Origin: Streptomyces solicavernae
Lineage (GTDB): Bacteria > Actinomycetota > Actinomycetes > Streptomycetales > Streptomycetaceae
DNA: 36,187 nt
Direction: 5' to 3'
Assembly (NCBI RefSeq): GCF_029968095.1
Contig: NZ_JASCIR010000044.1
Coordinates: 1-36,187 of the forward strand
Notes under the pieces: generated by a model
Seen by the model: only the letters and a program-made list of their open reading frames with translations
The model's database searches: none
What the model was told of the DNA's origin: nothing
Shown here: piece after piece, positions 6,686-14,655 of the stretch
Layout: the number at the start of each line of letters is the position of its first letter
Position numbering within the stretch: the stretch's first letter is position 1
Made by a program: the position numbers and the translations under genes

Positions 6686-7665
6686 AGGGTGCTCCAGTCC
6701 TGGTCGGGGTAGTGGTGCACGGGCGCCGACACGTCGTCGAGGGCCCGGCAGATCTCGTCAGGAAGACTAAGGGTCTCCACTGACAACGCGGCCGTGAGCT
6801 GCTGAGCGTTGCGCGCGCCCACGATCGGCGCGGCCACCCCCGGCCGGTCGCGCACCCACGCGAGGGCCACTTCGAGGGGCGTGACCGCGAGCCCGTCCGC
6901 CGCCGTCGCCACCGCGTCCACCACACGCCCCGCCGCCTCGTCGAGGTACGGCTCCACGAACGGGGCCATCTGCTCGGAGGCGCCGCGCGAGCCGGCGGGC
7001 GTGGCGTGCCGGTACTTGCCGGTGAGGACGCCGCGGCCGAGCGGCGAGGAGGGCAGCAGGCCGACGCCCAGGTCGAGCGCGGCCGGCAGCACCTCCCGCT
7101 CCACGCCGCGCTGCAGCAGCGAGTACTCCATCTGCGTACTGGCGAGCCGGGTGCGCGCACCCGGCGCCGCGAGCTGCCAGGTGGCGGCCTTGGCGAGCTG
7201 CCAGCCGCAGAAGTTGGACACCCCGGCGTAGCGGGCGCGGCCGCTGGAGACCGCGATGTCCAGGGCCTGCAAGGTCTCCTCCAGGGGCGTTGACGCGTCG
7301 AAGGCGTGCACCTGCCACAGGTCGACGTAGTCCGTGCCGAGGCGCTGCAGCGAGGCGTCGAGGGCCGCGAGGAGGTGGCCGCGCGAGCCGTCGAAGCGGC
7401 GCTCCGGGTCGGGGACGCTGCCCGCCTTGGTGGCGATGACCAGCTCCCGCCGGGGCACCAGGCCCTCGACGAGCTGCCCCAGTACGTACTCGGCCTCGCC
7501 CCCGCCGTACACGTCCGCCGTGTCGACGAGCGTGCCGCCCGCCTCCCAGAAGACCTTCAACTGGTGGGCGGCGTCGTGCTCGTCGGTGTCACGGCCCCAG
7601 GTGAGGGTGCCGAGGCCGATCCTGGACACGCGCAGGCCGGTGCGGCCGAGATGCCTCTGCTCCAT
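6682..7665 (-). CDS. Aldo/keto reductase
   Basis: A 327-residue NADPH-dependent oxidoreductase with the (beta/alpha)8 aldo-keto reductase fold. The catalytic tetrad is visible: Asp48 and Tyr53 in VDTADVYGGG, Lys80 in IATKAG and His120 in WQVHAFD. GVSNFCGWQL and the C-terminal cofactor segment PIVGARNAQQL are typical. The start MEQRHLGRTGLRVSRIGLGT is canonical for the family, so the much longer upstream extension is not coding. It is divergent from the LLM oxidoreductase (129-bp gap). Its TGA overlaps the GTG of the RecD-like gene, so the two are very likely co-translated. The substrate is unknown, probably a carbonyl compound. Confidence 0.93.
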   Translation of the reverse strand: MEQRHLGRTGLRVSRIGLGTLTWGRDTDEHDAAHQLKVFWEAGGTLVDTADVYGGGEAEYVLGQLVEGLVPRRELVIATKAGSVPDPERRFDGSRGHLLAALDASLQRLGTDYVDLWQVHAFDASTPLEETLQALDIAVSSGRARYAGVSNFCGWQLAKAATWQLAAPGARTRLASTQMEYSLLQRGVEREVLPAALDLGVGLLPSSPLGRGVLTGKYRHATPAGSRGASEQMAPFVEPYLDEAAGRVVDAVATAADGLAVTPLEVALAWVRDRPGVAAPIVGARNAQQLTAALSVETLSLPDEICRALDDVSAPVHHYPDQDWSTL

Positions 7666-7794
7666 GGGCGCTGAGGTTACTGCGGACCCGCCGAACCCGG
7701 GCGGCCCTGTGGACAACCACCCCTGACGGATCGGGCCGCGGCGCGTTAGAGTCCGGGCCACAGGCACGTTACTCATGGGTAAGGGGTTCGGCGC

Positions 7795-8850
7795 ATGCGA
7801 CTCGGGATCAACCTCGGCTACTGGGGCGCCGGGATGGACCAGGACAACCTCGCCGTCGCCAAGGAGGCGGACAAGCTCGGCTACTCGGTCTGCTGGGCGG
7901 CGGAGGCGTACGGCTCGGACGCGGCGACCGTGCTCTCCTGGGTCGCCGCCCAGACGGAGCGTATCGACGTGGGCTCCGCGATCTTCCAGATCCCGGCCCG
8001 CCAGCCCGCGATGACCGCCATGACCGCGGCCACCCTCGACTCCCTCTCCGGCGGCCGCTTCCGCCTCGGCCTCGGCGTCTCGGGCCCGCAGGTCTCCGAG
8101 GGCTGGTACGGCGTGAAGTTCGACAAGCCGCTTGCCCGCACGCGTGAGTACGTGGACATCGTCCGCAAGGCGATGAGCCGCGAGCGTCTCTCGTACGACG
8201 GTGAGCACTGGACGCTGCCGCTGCCCGACGGGCCGGGCAAGCCGATCAAGCTCACCGTGCACCCGGCCCGTGAGCACATCCCGGTCTACATCGCGGCGAT
8301 CGGCCCGAAGAACCTGGAACAGACCGGCGAGATCGCCGAGGGCGCGCTGCTGATCTTCCCCGCCGCCGAACACATCGAGGACACCGCCCTCAAGCACATC
8401 CGCGCGGGACGCGAGAAGGCCGGACTGACGATGGACGGCTTCGACGTCTGCCCGACGCTGCCGCTCGCACTCGGCGCCGACAACGACGTGAGCGCGCTCG
8501 CCGACACCTTCCGCCCGTACACCGCGCTCTATGTGGGCGGCATGGGCAGCCGCAAGCAGAATTTCTACAACCAGCTCGCGCAGCGCATGGGGTACGAGAA
8601 GGAAGCCGCCGAGATCCAGGACAAGTACCTCTCCGGCGACAAGGACGGCGCCGCTGCCGCCGTGCCGCAGCAGCTGATCGACTCCACCACGCTGCTCGGC
8701 TCCGTGGAGCGGATCGCCGGGCGGATGCAGGCCTACGCGGCGGCCGGAGTGACGACCCTGACCCTCGCCCCGGCCGGCTTCACGCTCGACGAGCGGCTCG
8801 CCGCGCTGCGCGCGGGCACCGAGGCGCTGGAGCGGGCCGGACTGGCCTGA
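7795..8850 (+). CDS. LLM class F420-dependent oxidoreductase
   Basis: A 351-residue luciferase-like monooxygenase-fold protein. MRLGINLGYWGAGMD at the start, VGSAIFQIPARQPAMTAMTAATLDSLSGGRFRLGLGVSG at about 59-97 and PVYIAAIGPKNLEQTGEIAEG in the middle are typical of F420-dependent LLM enzymes (methylene-H4MPT reductase-like). It would transfer hydride to or from coenzyme F420 on an unknown substrate. An upstream TTAGAGT at 7745-7751 could be a -10 box; there is no strong Shine-Dalgarno sequence. It is divergently transcribed from the aldo/keto reductase and is followed by a good hairpin at 8884-8926. Confidence 0.93.
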   Translation: MRLGINLGYWGAGMDQDNLAVAKEADKLGYSVCWAAEAYGSDAATVLSWVAAQTERIDVGSAIFQIPARQPAMTAMTAATLDSLSGGRFRLGLGVSGPQVSEGWYGVKFDKPLARTREYVDIVRKAMSRERLSYDGEHWTLPLPDGPGKPIKLTVHPAREHIPVYIAAIGPKNLEQTGEIAEGALLIFPAAEHIEDTALKHIRAGREKAGLTMDGFDVCPTLPLALGADNDVSALADTFRPYTALYVGGMGSRKQNFYNQLAQRMGYEKEAAEIQDKYLSGDKDGAAAAVPQQLIDSTTLLGSVERIAGRMQAYAAAGVTTLTLAPAGFTLDERLAALRAGTEALERAGLA

Positions 8851-9158
8851 CGCGGGGGATCTCCGGGAGGGCGGAAGTTCTCTACGGCCGTGGTGGGGGC
8901 TCGGGGGTCTTCCCCGCCACGGCCGTTACCCGTACAACGCCCCGGAGCCCGGTCGGTTACGCCCACCGGGGGCGCCCACCGGGGGCTCCGGGCGGCGAGT
9001 TCGCGCCCGCGCGTGCCGAGAGTTCGCGCCCGCGCGTGCGGCCGTTTCGGGTCCACCGTTCGGCGGAGTCGTCCGACACTGGTGTTGCCCGCCGCCTCGC
9101 ACCGCATTTGACTCGGTCTGCGCGGGGTCACCTCGCGGGCGCCCAGGAGGTGGCAGTG
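8851..9158 (+). other. Intergenic region upstream of the ferritin-like gene
   Basis: 308 bp without a gene. It holds the LLM terminator (8884-8926), a short repeat of GCCCACCGGGGG at about 8959-8984, and a two-copy direct repeat of GAGTTCGCGCCCGCGCGTGC at about 8997-9040. The AGGAGG ribosome-binding site of the next gene is at 9145-9150. No promoter hexamers are convincing. Confidence 0.6.
8884..8926 (+). terminator. Terminator after the LLM oxidoreductase gene
   Basis: Arms ACGGCCGTGG (8884-8893) and CCACGGCCGT (8917-8926) are perfectly complementary over 10 bp, and a G-run/C-run can extend the stem inward. It lies 33 nt after the stop codon. Confidence 0.75.
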
Positions 9159-9947
9159 ATGCTTTCGGCCAAGAGCCTGTTCTCCGAGATCCTCGACCAC
9201 GACGAGTCGTACCGGCTCTTCTGCGCCATCGCGGCCAGCGGCGAGTCCCAGGGCGGCTGGGAGAACGCCCGGATCGCCGCGCTCGTACCGGACAGCCTGC
9301 GCGACCTCGCCCCCAAGATCAGCCGCCACGGCGCGGACGAGGACAAGCACGGCCGGATCTTCCGCGCCCTCCTGAAGAAGCGCCGCCTCAAACCCTGCGA
9401 GGTCCCGCCGGAGACCGACTACACGATGCTCCTGGAGCGGCACGGCATCGGGCTCGCCCATGAACAGCTCAGGGCCGACCGGCCGCTGAGCGAGCAGGAC
9501 ATCATCACCTACCTCGCCCACAGCCGCGTCACCGAACAGCGCGCCTCCGAGCAGATGGAGCTGCTGCACAGACACTTCGCGGACCACCCCGAGCTCGGCC
9601 GCGCGGTCAGGATGATCTCCCACGACGAGGACAGCCATCTCGCCTACTGCCACGAGGAGTTGCTGCGGTTCGCGTACGCCGGGCGCGGCCGGGAGATCCA
9701 GCGGATCCTGTACGAGTGCGCGCACGCCGAGATCCGCGTCTACCGCGATGTGAGCCTCGCCGTCATGGCCCACATGGGCCGCATTCTGGGCTGGCCGCGC
9801 CCCAAGGCGGCGGTGCTCGCGGCGGGCATCCGCGCGGTGTACGCGTACGAGCGGGCCGTCGGGTGGCGGCGGATGGTGTCCCTGAAGATGCCGGAGCGGC
9901 GCAACGCCCTCGGCGGGGCGGCGAGTTCGGCGCCCGAGTTCGCCTGA
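9159..9947 (+). CDS. Ferritin-like di-iron domain protein
   Basis: A 262-residue all-helical protein. ExxH pairs typical of ferritin-like/rubrerythrin di-iron sites occur at Glu61-His64 (ADEDKHGR) and Glu157-His160 (SHDEDSHLAYCHEE). Further candidate ligands lie in the intervening helix (Glu126, Glu131 in TEQRASEQMELL). A final His/Glu pair (ECAHAEIRVYRD) falls in the next helix. It could bind a di-iron centre for iron storage, oxygen detoxification or an oxygenase reaction; the sequence does not say which. The ATG at 9159 is 8 nt from AGGAGG; a GTG at 9156 is an alternative. It converges on the CorA gene with only 44 nt between stops. Confidence 0.87.
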   Translation: MLSAKSLFSEILDHDESYRLFCAIAASGESQGGWENARIAALVPDSLRDLAPKISRHGADEDKHGRIFRALLKKRRLKPCEVPPETDYTMLLERHGIGLAHEQLRADRPLSEQDIITYLAHSRVTEQRASEQMELLHRHFADHPELGRAVRMISHDEDSHLAYCHEELLRFAYAGRGREIQRILYECAHAEIRVYRDVSLAVMAHMGRILGWPRPKAAVLAAGIRAVYAYERAVGWRRMVSLKMPERRNALGGAASSAPEFA

Positions 9948-9991
9948 GCACCGGGGGCACCCCGTGCAAGGCACCCCCTACAAGGCACCCC
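9948..9991. other. Convergent gap with short repeats
   Basis: The 44-bp space between the convergent ferritin-like and corA genes contains a weak bulged hairpin (GCACCGGGG/CCCCGTGC, 9950-9969). It also holds two tandem copies of AAGGCACCCCCTAC (about 9967-9994), the second reaching the corA stop. It may act as a weak bidirectional terminator. Confidence 0.4.
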
Positions 9992-10978
9992 CTACAGCCA
10001 GCCCCGCCGCTTGAACAGCCGGTACAGCCCGTACACCAGGCCCGCCATCAGCAGCACCACCGCCGGGTAGCCCCAGGAGTAGCCCAGCTCCGGCATGTGG
10101 TGGAAGTTCATGCCGTACACGCCCGCGATCATCGTCGGGACCGCGGCCATCGCGGCCCAGGCGGAGATCTTGCGCATGTCGTCGTTCTGGCGCACGCCGG
10201 TCTGCGCCAGGTGGGCGGAGAGGATGTCCGAGACGAGGCGGTCCAGACCCTCCACGCTCTCGTTGGCGCGGGTCAGATGGTCGCTCACGTCGCGGAAGAA
10301 CGGCTGCGACTCCTCGTGCACGAACGGCACCGCCGCGCCCGCGAGCCGCGTCATCGGGGCCGCCAACGGCATGGTGGCGCGGCGGAATTCGAGGACCTGG
10401 CGCTTGAAGTTGTAGATGCGGCCCGCGGTGTGCCGGGAGTCGCCGCCGGGCACCGGCTCGAACACCTCCGCCTCCAACGCCTCCAGATCCAGGTGCAGTT
10501 CGGCGGCCACGTCGATGTAGTGGTCCACCACGGCGTCGCTCACCGCGTAGAGCACCGCCGTCGGCCCGTGCCGCAGCACCTCCGGGTCCGCCTCCAGGCG
10601 CGTGCGTACGGCCGCGAGCGGCGCGCCCTCGCCGTGCCGCACCGTCACCACGAACGCGTCGCCGACGAACAGCATCAGCTCGCCCGAGCTGATCGTGTCC
10701 GCCGCCTCGTCGTAGACGATCGGCTTCAGGACCACGAACAGCGAGTCGTCGTACACCTCCAGCTTCGGCCGCTGGTGGGCCTTGAGGGCGTCCTCGACGG
10801 CCAGCGGGTGCAGGCCGAACTCCTCCGCGACGTGGTCGAACTCCCGCCCCGTCGGCTCGTGCAGGCCGATCCACAGGAACGCGTCACCGGCGGCCCGCGC
10901 CTGCTCCAGGGCCGTCGAGAAGTCCTTCGGGCGCTGGGTGCGGCGGCCTTCGCGATAGATGGCGCAGTCCACGATCAT
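9992..10978 (-). CDS. corA: CorA-family magnesium/cobalt transporter
   Basis: A 328-residue divalent-cation channel. The large N-terminal cytoplasmic domain is followed by the long stalk helix and two C-terminal membrane helices. The signature YGMNF (GMN selectivity loop) sits between them, followed by HHMPELGYSWGYP and a basic tail, KRRGW. The ATG at 10978 is chosen because GGGAG lies about 10 nt upstream; an ATG at 10987 is too close to that site. It forms homopentamers in the inner membrane and carries Mg2+ (also Co2+ or Ni2+) inward. It is divergent from the histidine phosphatase with 68 bp between starts. Confidence 0.95.
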   Translation of the reverse strand: MIVDCAIYREGRRTQRPKDFSTALEQARAAGDAFLWIGLHEPTGREFDHVAEEFGLHPLAVEDALKAHQRPKLEVYDDSLFVVLKPIVYDEAADTISSGELMLFVGDAFVVTVRHGEGAPLAAVRTRLEADPEVLRHGPTAVLYAVSDAVVDHYIDVAAELHLDLEALEAEVFEPVPGGDSRHTAGRIYNFKRQVLEFRRATMPLAAPMTRLAGAAVPFVHEESQPFFRDVSDHLTRANESVEGLDRLVSDILSAHLAQTGVRQNDDMRKISAWAAMAAVPTMIAGVYGMNFHHMPELGYSWGYPAVVLLMAGLVYGLYRLFKRRGWL

Positions 10979-11033
10979 TGCGCGCATTCTCCCGTGATCC
11001 GGGCCTCGACGCACCCCCGCGGCCCGCTCCGCC

Positions 11034-11039
11034 TACGCT
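11034..11039 (+). promoter_or_regulatory. -10 box of a probable leaderless promoter
   Basis: TACGCT (TANNNT pattern) ends 7 nt before the ATG at 11047 of the histidine phosphatase gene. There is no good Shine-Dalgarno sequence in between. Confidence 0.45.
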
Positions 11040-11046
11040 GGCGGGC

Positions 11047-11742
11047 ATGCCCACCCTGATCCTCGTCCGGCACGGCCGGTCCACCGCCAACACCGCGGCC
11101 GTGCTCGCCGGACGGACGCCGGGAGTGGCCCTCGACGAGCGCGGCGCCGCCCAGGCCGCCGCCCTGCCCGGACGCCTCGCCGAGCTGCCCCTCGCCACGG
11201 CCGTGAGCAGCCCGCTGCAGCGCTGCCGCCAGACCCTCGACCCGCTGCTCGCCGCCCGCCCCGAGCTGACGCTGCACACCGAGGAGGGCATCAACGAGTG
11301 CGACTACGGCGACTGGTCGGGCCGCAAGCTCGCCGAGCTCGCCGACGAACCCCTCATGCAGGTCGTCCAGCAGCACCCCTCCGCCGCGGCCTTCCCCGGC
11401 GGCGAGTCCATGCGCGCCATGCAGCACCGCGCCGCCGAGGCGGTACGGGGGTGGAACGCGCGCGTGGAGCGCGATTTCGGCTCCGACGCCATGTACGTGA
11501 TGTGTTCGCACGGCGACATCATCAAGTCGCTCGTCGCCGAGGCGCTGGGGCTGCACCTGGACCTGTTCCAGCGGATCTCCGTCGAGCCCTGCTCGGTCAC
11601 CGTGATCCGCTACACGCGCCTGCGCCCCTTCCTCGTACGCCTCGGCGACACCGGGGACCTCGGCGGCCTCGCACCGCGCGACAACGGCACGGACGACGGT
11701 CGGGGTGACGCGACGGTCGGAGGCGGTGCTGGCGCACCGTGA
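11047..11742 (+). CDS. Histidine phosphatase (phosphoglycerate mutase-like) family protein
   Basis: A 231-residue phosphatase. TLILVRHGRSTAN carries the nucleophilic His in the RHG motif. SSPLQRC is the second arginine motif, with EGINECDYGDWSGRKL and CSHGDIIKSL (second catalytic His) downstream. The last ~30 residues are a Gly/Asp-rich tail. The start MPTLILVRHG is the family norm, so the 23 upstream in-frame residues are excluded. It heads a run of same-strand genes (DUF3090, SCO1664-family, mshC) that is conserved in actinobacteria. It hydrolyses phosphomonoesters; the substrate is unknown. Confidence 0.92.
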   Translation: MPTLILVRHGRSTANTAAVLAGRTPGVALDERGAAQAAALPGRLAELPLATAVSSPLQRCRQTLDPLLAARPELTLHTEEGINECDYGDWSGRKLAELADEPLMQVVQQHPSAAAFPGGESMRAMQHRAAEAVRGWNARVERDFGSDAMYVMCSHGDIIKSLVAEALGLHLDLFQRISVEPCSVTVIRYTRLRPFLVRLGDTGDLGGLAPRDNGTDDGRGDATVGGGAGAP

Positions 11743-11819
11743 TCGTCGCCCGCAGTAGGGTGACCCACGTCGACCGCGGCCACGGCCGCAGTACCCGATA
11801 GCGAGGGAGAGGCCAGGAC

Positions 11820-12410
11820 GTGTCCCGTCAGGTGTTCCTCTACGACCCGCCGGAACGTTTCGTGGCCGGCACGGTCGGACTCCCCGGGCGCCGAACGTTC
11901 TTCCTGCAGGCCTCCGCCGGTGGCCGGGTCACGAGCGTGGCCCTGGAGAAGACCCAGGTGGCCGCGCTCGCCGAGCGGATGGACGAGCTGCTCGACGAGG
12001 TCGTGCGGCGCAGCGGCGGCAGCGCACCCGTGCCCGCCGTCGCGCCCAGCGAGATCTCCGACAGCGCGCCCCTCGACACCCCCGTCGAGGAGGAGTTCCG
12101 CGTCGGCACCATGGCGCTCGCCTGGGACGGCGAGGAGCAGCGCATGGTCGTCGAGGCCCAGGCGCTCGTCGAGCTCGACGCCGACGACGACGAGGACCTC
12201 GCCGAGGCCGAGGAGCGGCTGCTCCAGGACGACGAGAACGGCCCGCCGATGCTGCGCGTACGGCTCTCCGGAGCGCAGGCCAGGGCCTTCGCCAAGCGCG
12301 CCCTGGACGTCGTGAACGCGGGCCGCCCGCCGTGCCCGCTGTGCAGCCTGCCGCTCGACCCGGAAGGACACGTATGCCCGCGTCAGAACGGATACCGGCG
12401 CGGCCTGTGA
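11820..12410 (+). CDS. DUF3090 (SCO1665-type) conserved actinobacterial protein
   Basis: A 196-residue protein beginning MSRQVFLYDPPERFVAGTVG, the hallmark of DUF3090. A central acidic region (ELDADDDEDLAEAEERL) precedes RLSGAQARAFAKRALDVVNAGRPPC. The C-terminus has Cys residues arranged CPLCSLPLDPEGHVCPRQNG, a small zinc-ribbon-like motif. The GTG start at 11820 has GGGAGAGG upstream. The next gene starts inside its 3' end (overlap 12374-12410), so the two are translationally linked. No biochemical function is known to me. Its constant position next to the SCO1664-family gene and mshC suggests a common process. Confidence 0.93.
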   Translation: MSRQVFLYDPPERFVAGTVGLPGRRTFFLQASAGGRVTSVALEKTQVAALAERMDELLDEVVRRSGGSAPVPAVAPSEISDSAPLDTPVEEEFRVGTMALAWDGEEQRMVVEAQALVELDADDDEDLAEAEERLLQDDENGPPMLRVRLSGAQARAFAKRALDVVNAGRPPCPLCSLPLDPEGHVCPRQNGYRRGL

Positions 12411-13213
12411 CCGCAGGCGCCGAGCCCGTGGAACTCCTCACGCACGGCGAAGTCACCGTGCTCGGACGGATCCGCGAAGCCTCCAACGCCGTCCTGTACT
12501 GCACGGTCGAACACGAGGGCGCGAGCGCGCACTGCGTGTACAAGCCGGTCGCCGGTGAGCGCCCGCTGTGGGACTTCCCCGACGGCACCCTCGCCCAGCG
12601 CGAGGTCGCCGCGTACGAGGTCGCGCAGGCCACCGGCTGGGATCTCGTACCGCCGACCGTGCTGCGCGACGGGCCGCACGGCGAGGGCATGTGCCAGCTG
12701 TGGATCGAGCCGCTGCCGCAGGACGAGGCGCCCGAACTCCTCGCCCTCGTCGACGGCGAGGAGCCCGACGAGGGTTGGAAGGCCGTCGGCTTCGCCGAGG
12801 TCGGCGAGGGGCGCACGGCGCTGCTCGTGCACGCCGACGACCCGCGGCTGCGCCGCCTCGCCGTCCTCGACGCGGTGATCAACAACTCCGACCGCAAGGG
12901 CGGCCACCTGCTGCCCGCACCCGGCGGCAAGCTGTACGGCATCGACCACGGCGTCACCTTCCACGCCGAGGACAAGCTGCGCACCCTGCTGTGGGGCTGG
13001 GCCGGTGAGCCGCTGACCGGGGAGGCCGTCGAGGTCCTGGCGGCCCTCGCGCGGGAGCTTGCCGAGGGCGCGGCCCTCGCGGGCCGGCTCGTGGAGTTGA
13101 TCACTCCGGCCGAGGTCGCCGCCGTACGGGATCGGGTGGCCGAATTGCTGCGGTCCGGGGTGCACCCGGTGCCGAACGGATCGTGGCCCGCGATTCCGTG
13201 GCCGCCCGTGTGA
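12374..13213 (+). CDS. SCO1664 family protein, PI3/PI4-kinase-like fold
   Basis: A 279-residue protein with kinase-like signatures. CVYKPVAGERPLWDFPDGTLAQREVAAYEV carries a candidate ATP-binding lysine. DAVINNSDRKGGH resembles the catalytic loop (D-x4-5-N/H) of PI3/PI4 and HipA-type kinases, and LYGIDHGVTF the metal-binding DHG. It may phosphorylate a small molecule or protein; this is inference from the fold. The ATG at 12374 has GGAAGGA just upstream and overlaps the DUF3090 gene by 37 nt. It ends 139 bp before mshC. Confidence 0.92.
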   Translation: MPASERIPARPVTAGAEPVELLTHGEVTVLGRIREASNAVLYCTVEHEGASAHCVYKPVAGERPLWDFPDGTLAQREVAAYEVAQATGWDLVPPTVLRDGPHGEGMCQLWIEPLPQDEAPELLALVDGEEPDEGWKAVGFAEVGEGRTALLVHADDPRLRRLAVLDAVINNSDRKGGHLLPAPGGKLYGIDHGVTFHAEDKLRTLLWGWAGEPLTGEAVEVLAALARELAEGAALAGRLVELITPAEVAAVRDRVAELLRSGVHPVPNGSWPAIPWPPV

Positions 13214-13340
13214 GGTCCGGGCTCGGACCGTCCGGCGGCGCGGTGCGCGGATGAGGGCGTCATAGTGGCGGGGGTCGCGTCAAGAGGTCCTTCCCGGCCA
13301 GAAGATCCGGTCCGGTTCGTATCCGGAAGGGGCGTCCGGT

Positions 13341-13346
13341 TAGTCT
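13341..13346 (+). promoter_or_regulatory. -10 box of a probable leaderless mshC promoter
   Basis: TAGTCT is a near-consensus Streptomyces -10 hexamer and ends 6 nt before the mshC ATG at 13353. No Shine-Dalgarno site is present, so the mRNA probably starts at the ATG. Confidence 0.6.
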
Positions 13347-13352
13347 CGAAGC

Positions 13353-14582
13353 ATGCATGCCTGGCCCGCTTCCGAGGTCCCCGCCCTGCCCGGCAAGGGC
13401 CGCGACCTCAGGATCCACGACACCGCGACCGGTGGGCTGACCGCCCTTGACCCCGGTCCTGTCGCCCGTATCTACGTCTGCGGCATCACGCCGTACGACG
13501 CGACCCACATGGGTCACGCGGCGACCTACAACGCGTTCGACCTCGTGCAGCGCGTGTGGCTCGACACCAAGCGGCAGGTTCACTACGTCCAGAACGTGAC
13601 CGATGTGGACGATCCGCTGCTTGAGCGGGCCGTGCGCGACGGTATCGACTGGGCCGGCCTCGCGGAGCGCGAGACCGCACTCTTCCGCGAGGACATGACC
13701 GCCCTGCGGATGCTGCCCCCGCAGCAGTACATCGGCGCCGTCGAGGCCATACCCGGGATCGTCCCGCTGGTCGAGCGACTGCGTGACATGGGCGCCGCCT
13801 ACGAACTCGAAGGCGACATCTACTTCTCCGTCGAGTCCGACACCCACTTCGGCGAGGTGTCCCGGCTCGACGCGGCCGCCATGAAGGCGCTCTCCGCGGA
13901 GCGCGGCGGCGACCCGGAACGCCCCGGCAAGAAGAACCCCCTCGACCCGATGCTGTGGACGGCCGCCCGCGAGGGCGAGCCCAGCTGGGACGGCGCAAGC
14001 CTCGGCCGCGGCCGGCCCGGCTGGCACATCGAGTGCGTCGCCATCGCCCTGGACCACCTCGGCATGGGCTTCGACGTCCAGGGCGGCGGCTCCGACCTGG
14101 CCTTCCCGCACCACGAGATGGGCGCGTCGCACGCCCAGGTACTCACCGGCGAGCACCCCTTCGCGAAGGCGTACGTGCACGCCGGGATGGTCGGCCTGGA
14201 CGGCGAGAAGATGTCGAAGTCGAAGGGCAACCTGGTCTTCGTCTCCAAGCTGCGCCGCGACGGCGTCGACCCGGCCGCGATCCGGCTCGCGCTCCTCGCC
14301 CACCACTACCGCGCCGACTGGGAGTGGACCGACCAGGTCCTGCGCGACGCCGTGGACCGCCTGGACCGCTGGCGCGCCGCCGTCTCCCGGCCCGACGGCC
14401 CGGCCGCCGAGGCCGTGGTCGAGGAGATCCGCGAGGCCCTGTCCGACGACCTGGACGCCCCGAAGGCGCTCGCGGCCGTCGACCGCTGGGTCGCGCGGCA
14501 GGCCTCCGAGGGCGGTACGGATGAAGGGGCGCCCGGTGTGGTGTCCCGGGCGGTGGACGCGCTGCTCGGCGTGGCGCTGTAA
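13353..14582 (+). CDS. mshC: Cysteine--glucosaminylinositol (GlcN-Ins) ligase, mycothiol biosynthesis
   Basis: A 409-residue class I cysteinyl-tRNA-synthetase paralogue that joins cysteine to GlcN-Ins with ATP, the third dedicated step of mycothiol synthesis in the cytoplasm. The Rossmann catalytic domain shows IYVCGITPYDATHMGHA, with zinc-ligand Cys43 and the HxGH-like signature. GWHIECVAIA and DLAFPHHE supply further zinc ligands, and EKMSKSKGN is the KMSKS loop. The shortened C-terminus without a tRNA anticodon-binding domain, and the order DUF3090 - SCO1664 family - mshC - PAC2, support MshC over CysS. A TAGTCT -10 box 6 nt upstream and no Shine-Dalgarno suggest a leaderless transcript. 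Confidence 0.96.
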   Translation: MHAWPASEVPALPGKGRDLRIHDTATGGLTALDPGPVARIYVCGITPYDATHMGHAATYNAFDLVQRVWLDTKRQVHYVQNVTDVDDPLLERAVRDGIDWAGLAERETALFREDMTALRMLPPQQYIGAVEAIPGIVPLVERLRDMGAAYELEGDIYFSVESDTHFGEVSRLDAAAMKALSAERGGDPERPGKKNPLDPMLWTAAREGEPSWDGASLGRGRPGWHIECVAIALDHLGMGFDVQGGGSDLAFPHHEMGASHAQVLTGEHPFAKAYVHAGMVGLDGEKMSKSKGNLVFVSKLRRDGVDPAAIRLALLAHHYRADWEWTDQVLRDAVDRLDRWRAAVSRPDGPAAEAVVEEIREALSDDLDAPKALAAVDRWVARQASEGGTDEGAPGVVSRAVDALLGVAL

Positions 14583-14602
14583 CACGCAGTACGACCCCTG
14601 CG

Positions 14603-14643
14603 CAGAGGCGCCGGACGAGATCTCCTCGTCCGGCGCCTCTGCT
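14603..14643. terminator. Strong bidirectional terminator between mshC and the PAC2 gene
   Basis: A perfect 18-bp stem (14603-14620 with 14626-14643; GCAGAGGCGC... / ...GCGCCTCTGC) and the 5-nt loop ATCTC lie 20 nt after the mshC stop. It also lies 13 nt past the PAC2 stop on the other strand. It serves both convergent genes. Confidence 0.9.
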
Positions 14644-14655
14644 GTGCGGTGCGGG

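Noticed and set aside
6682..8397. 571-residue version of the aldo/keto reductase
   Set aside because: The extra N-terminus overlaps the divergent LLM gene and promoter region; the family start MEQRHLGRTG at 7665 is clear.
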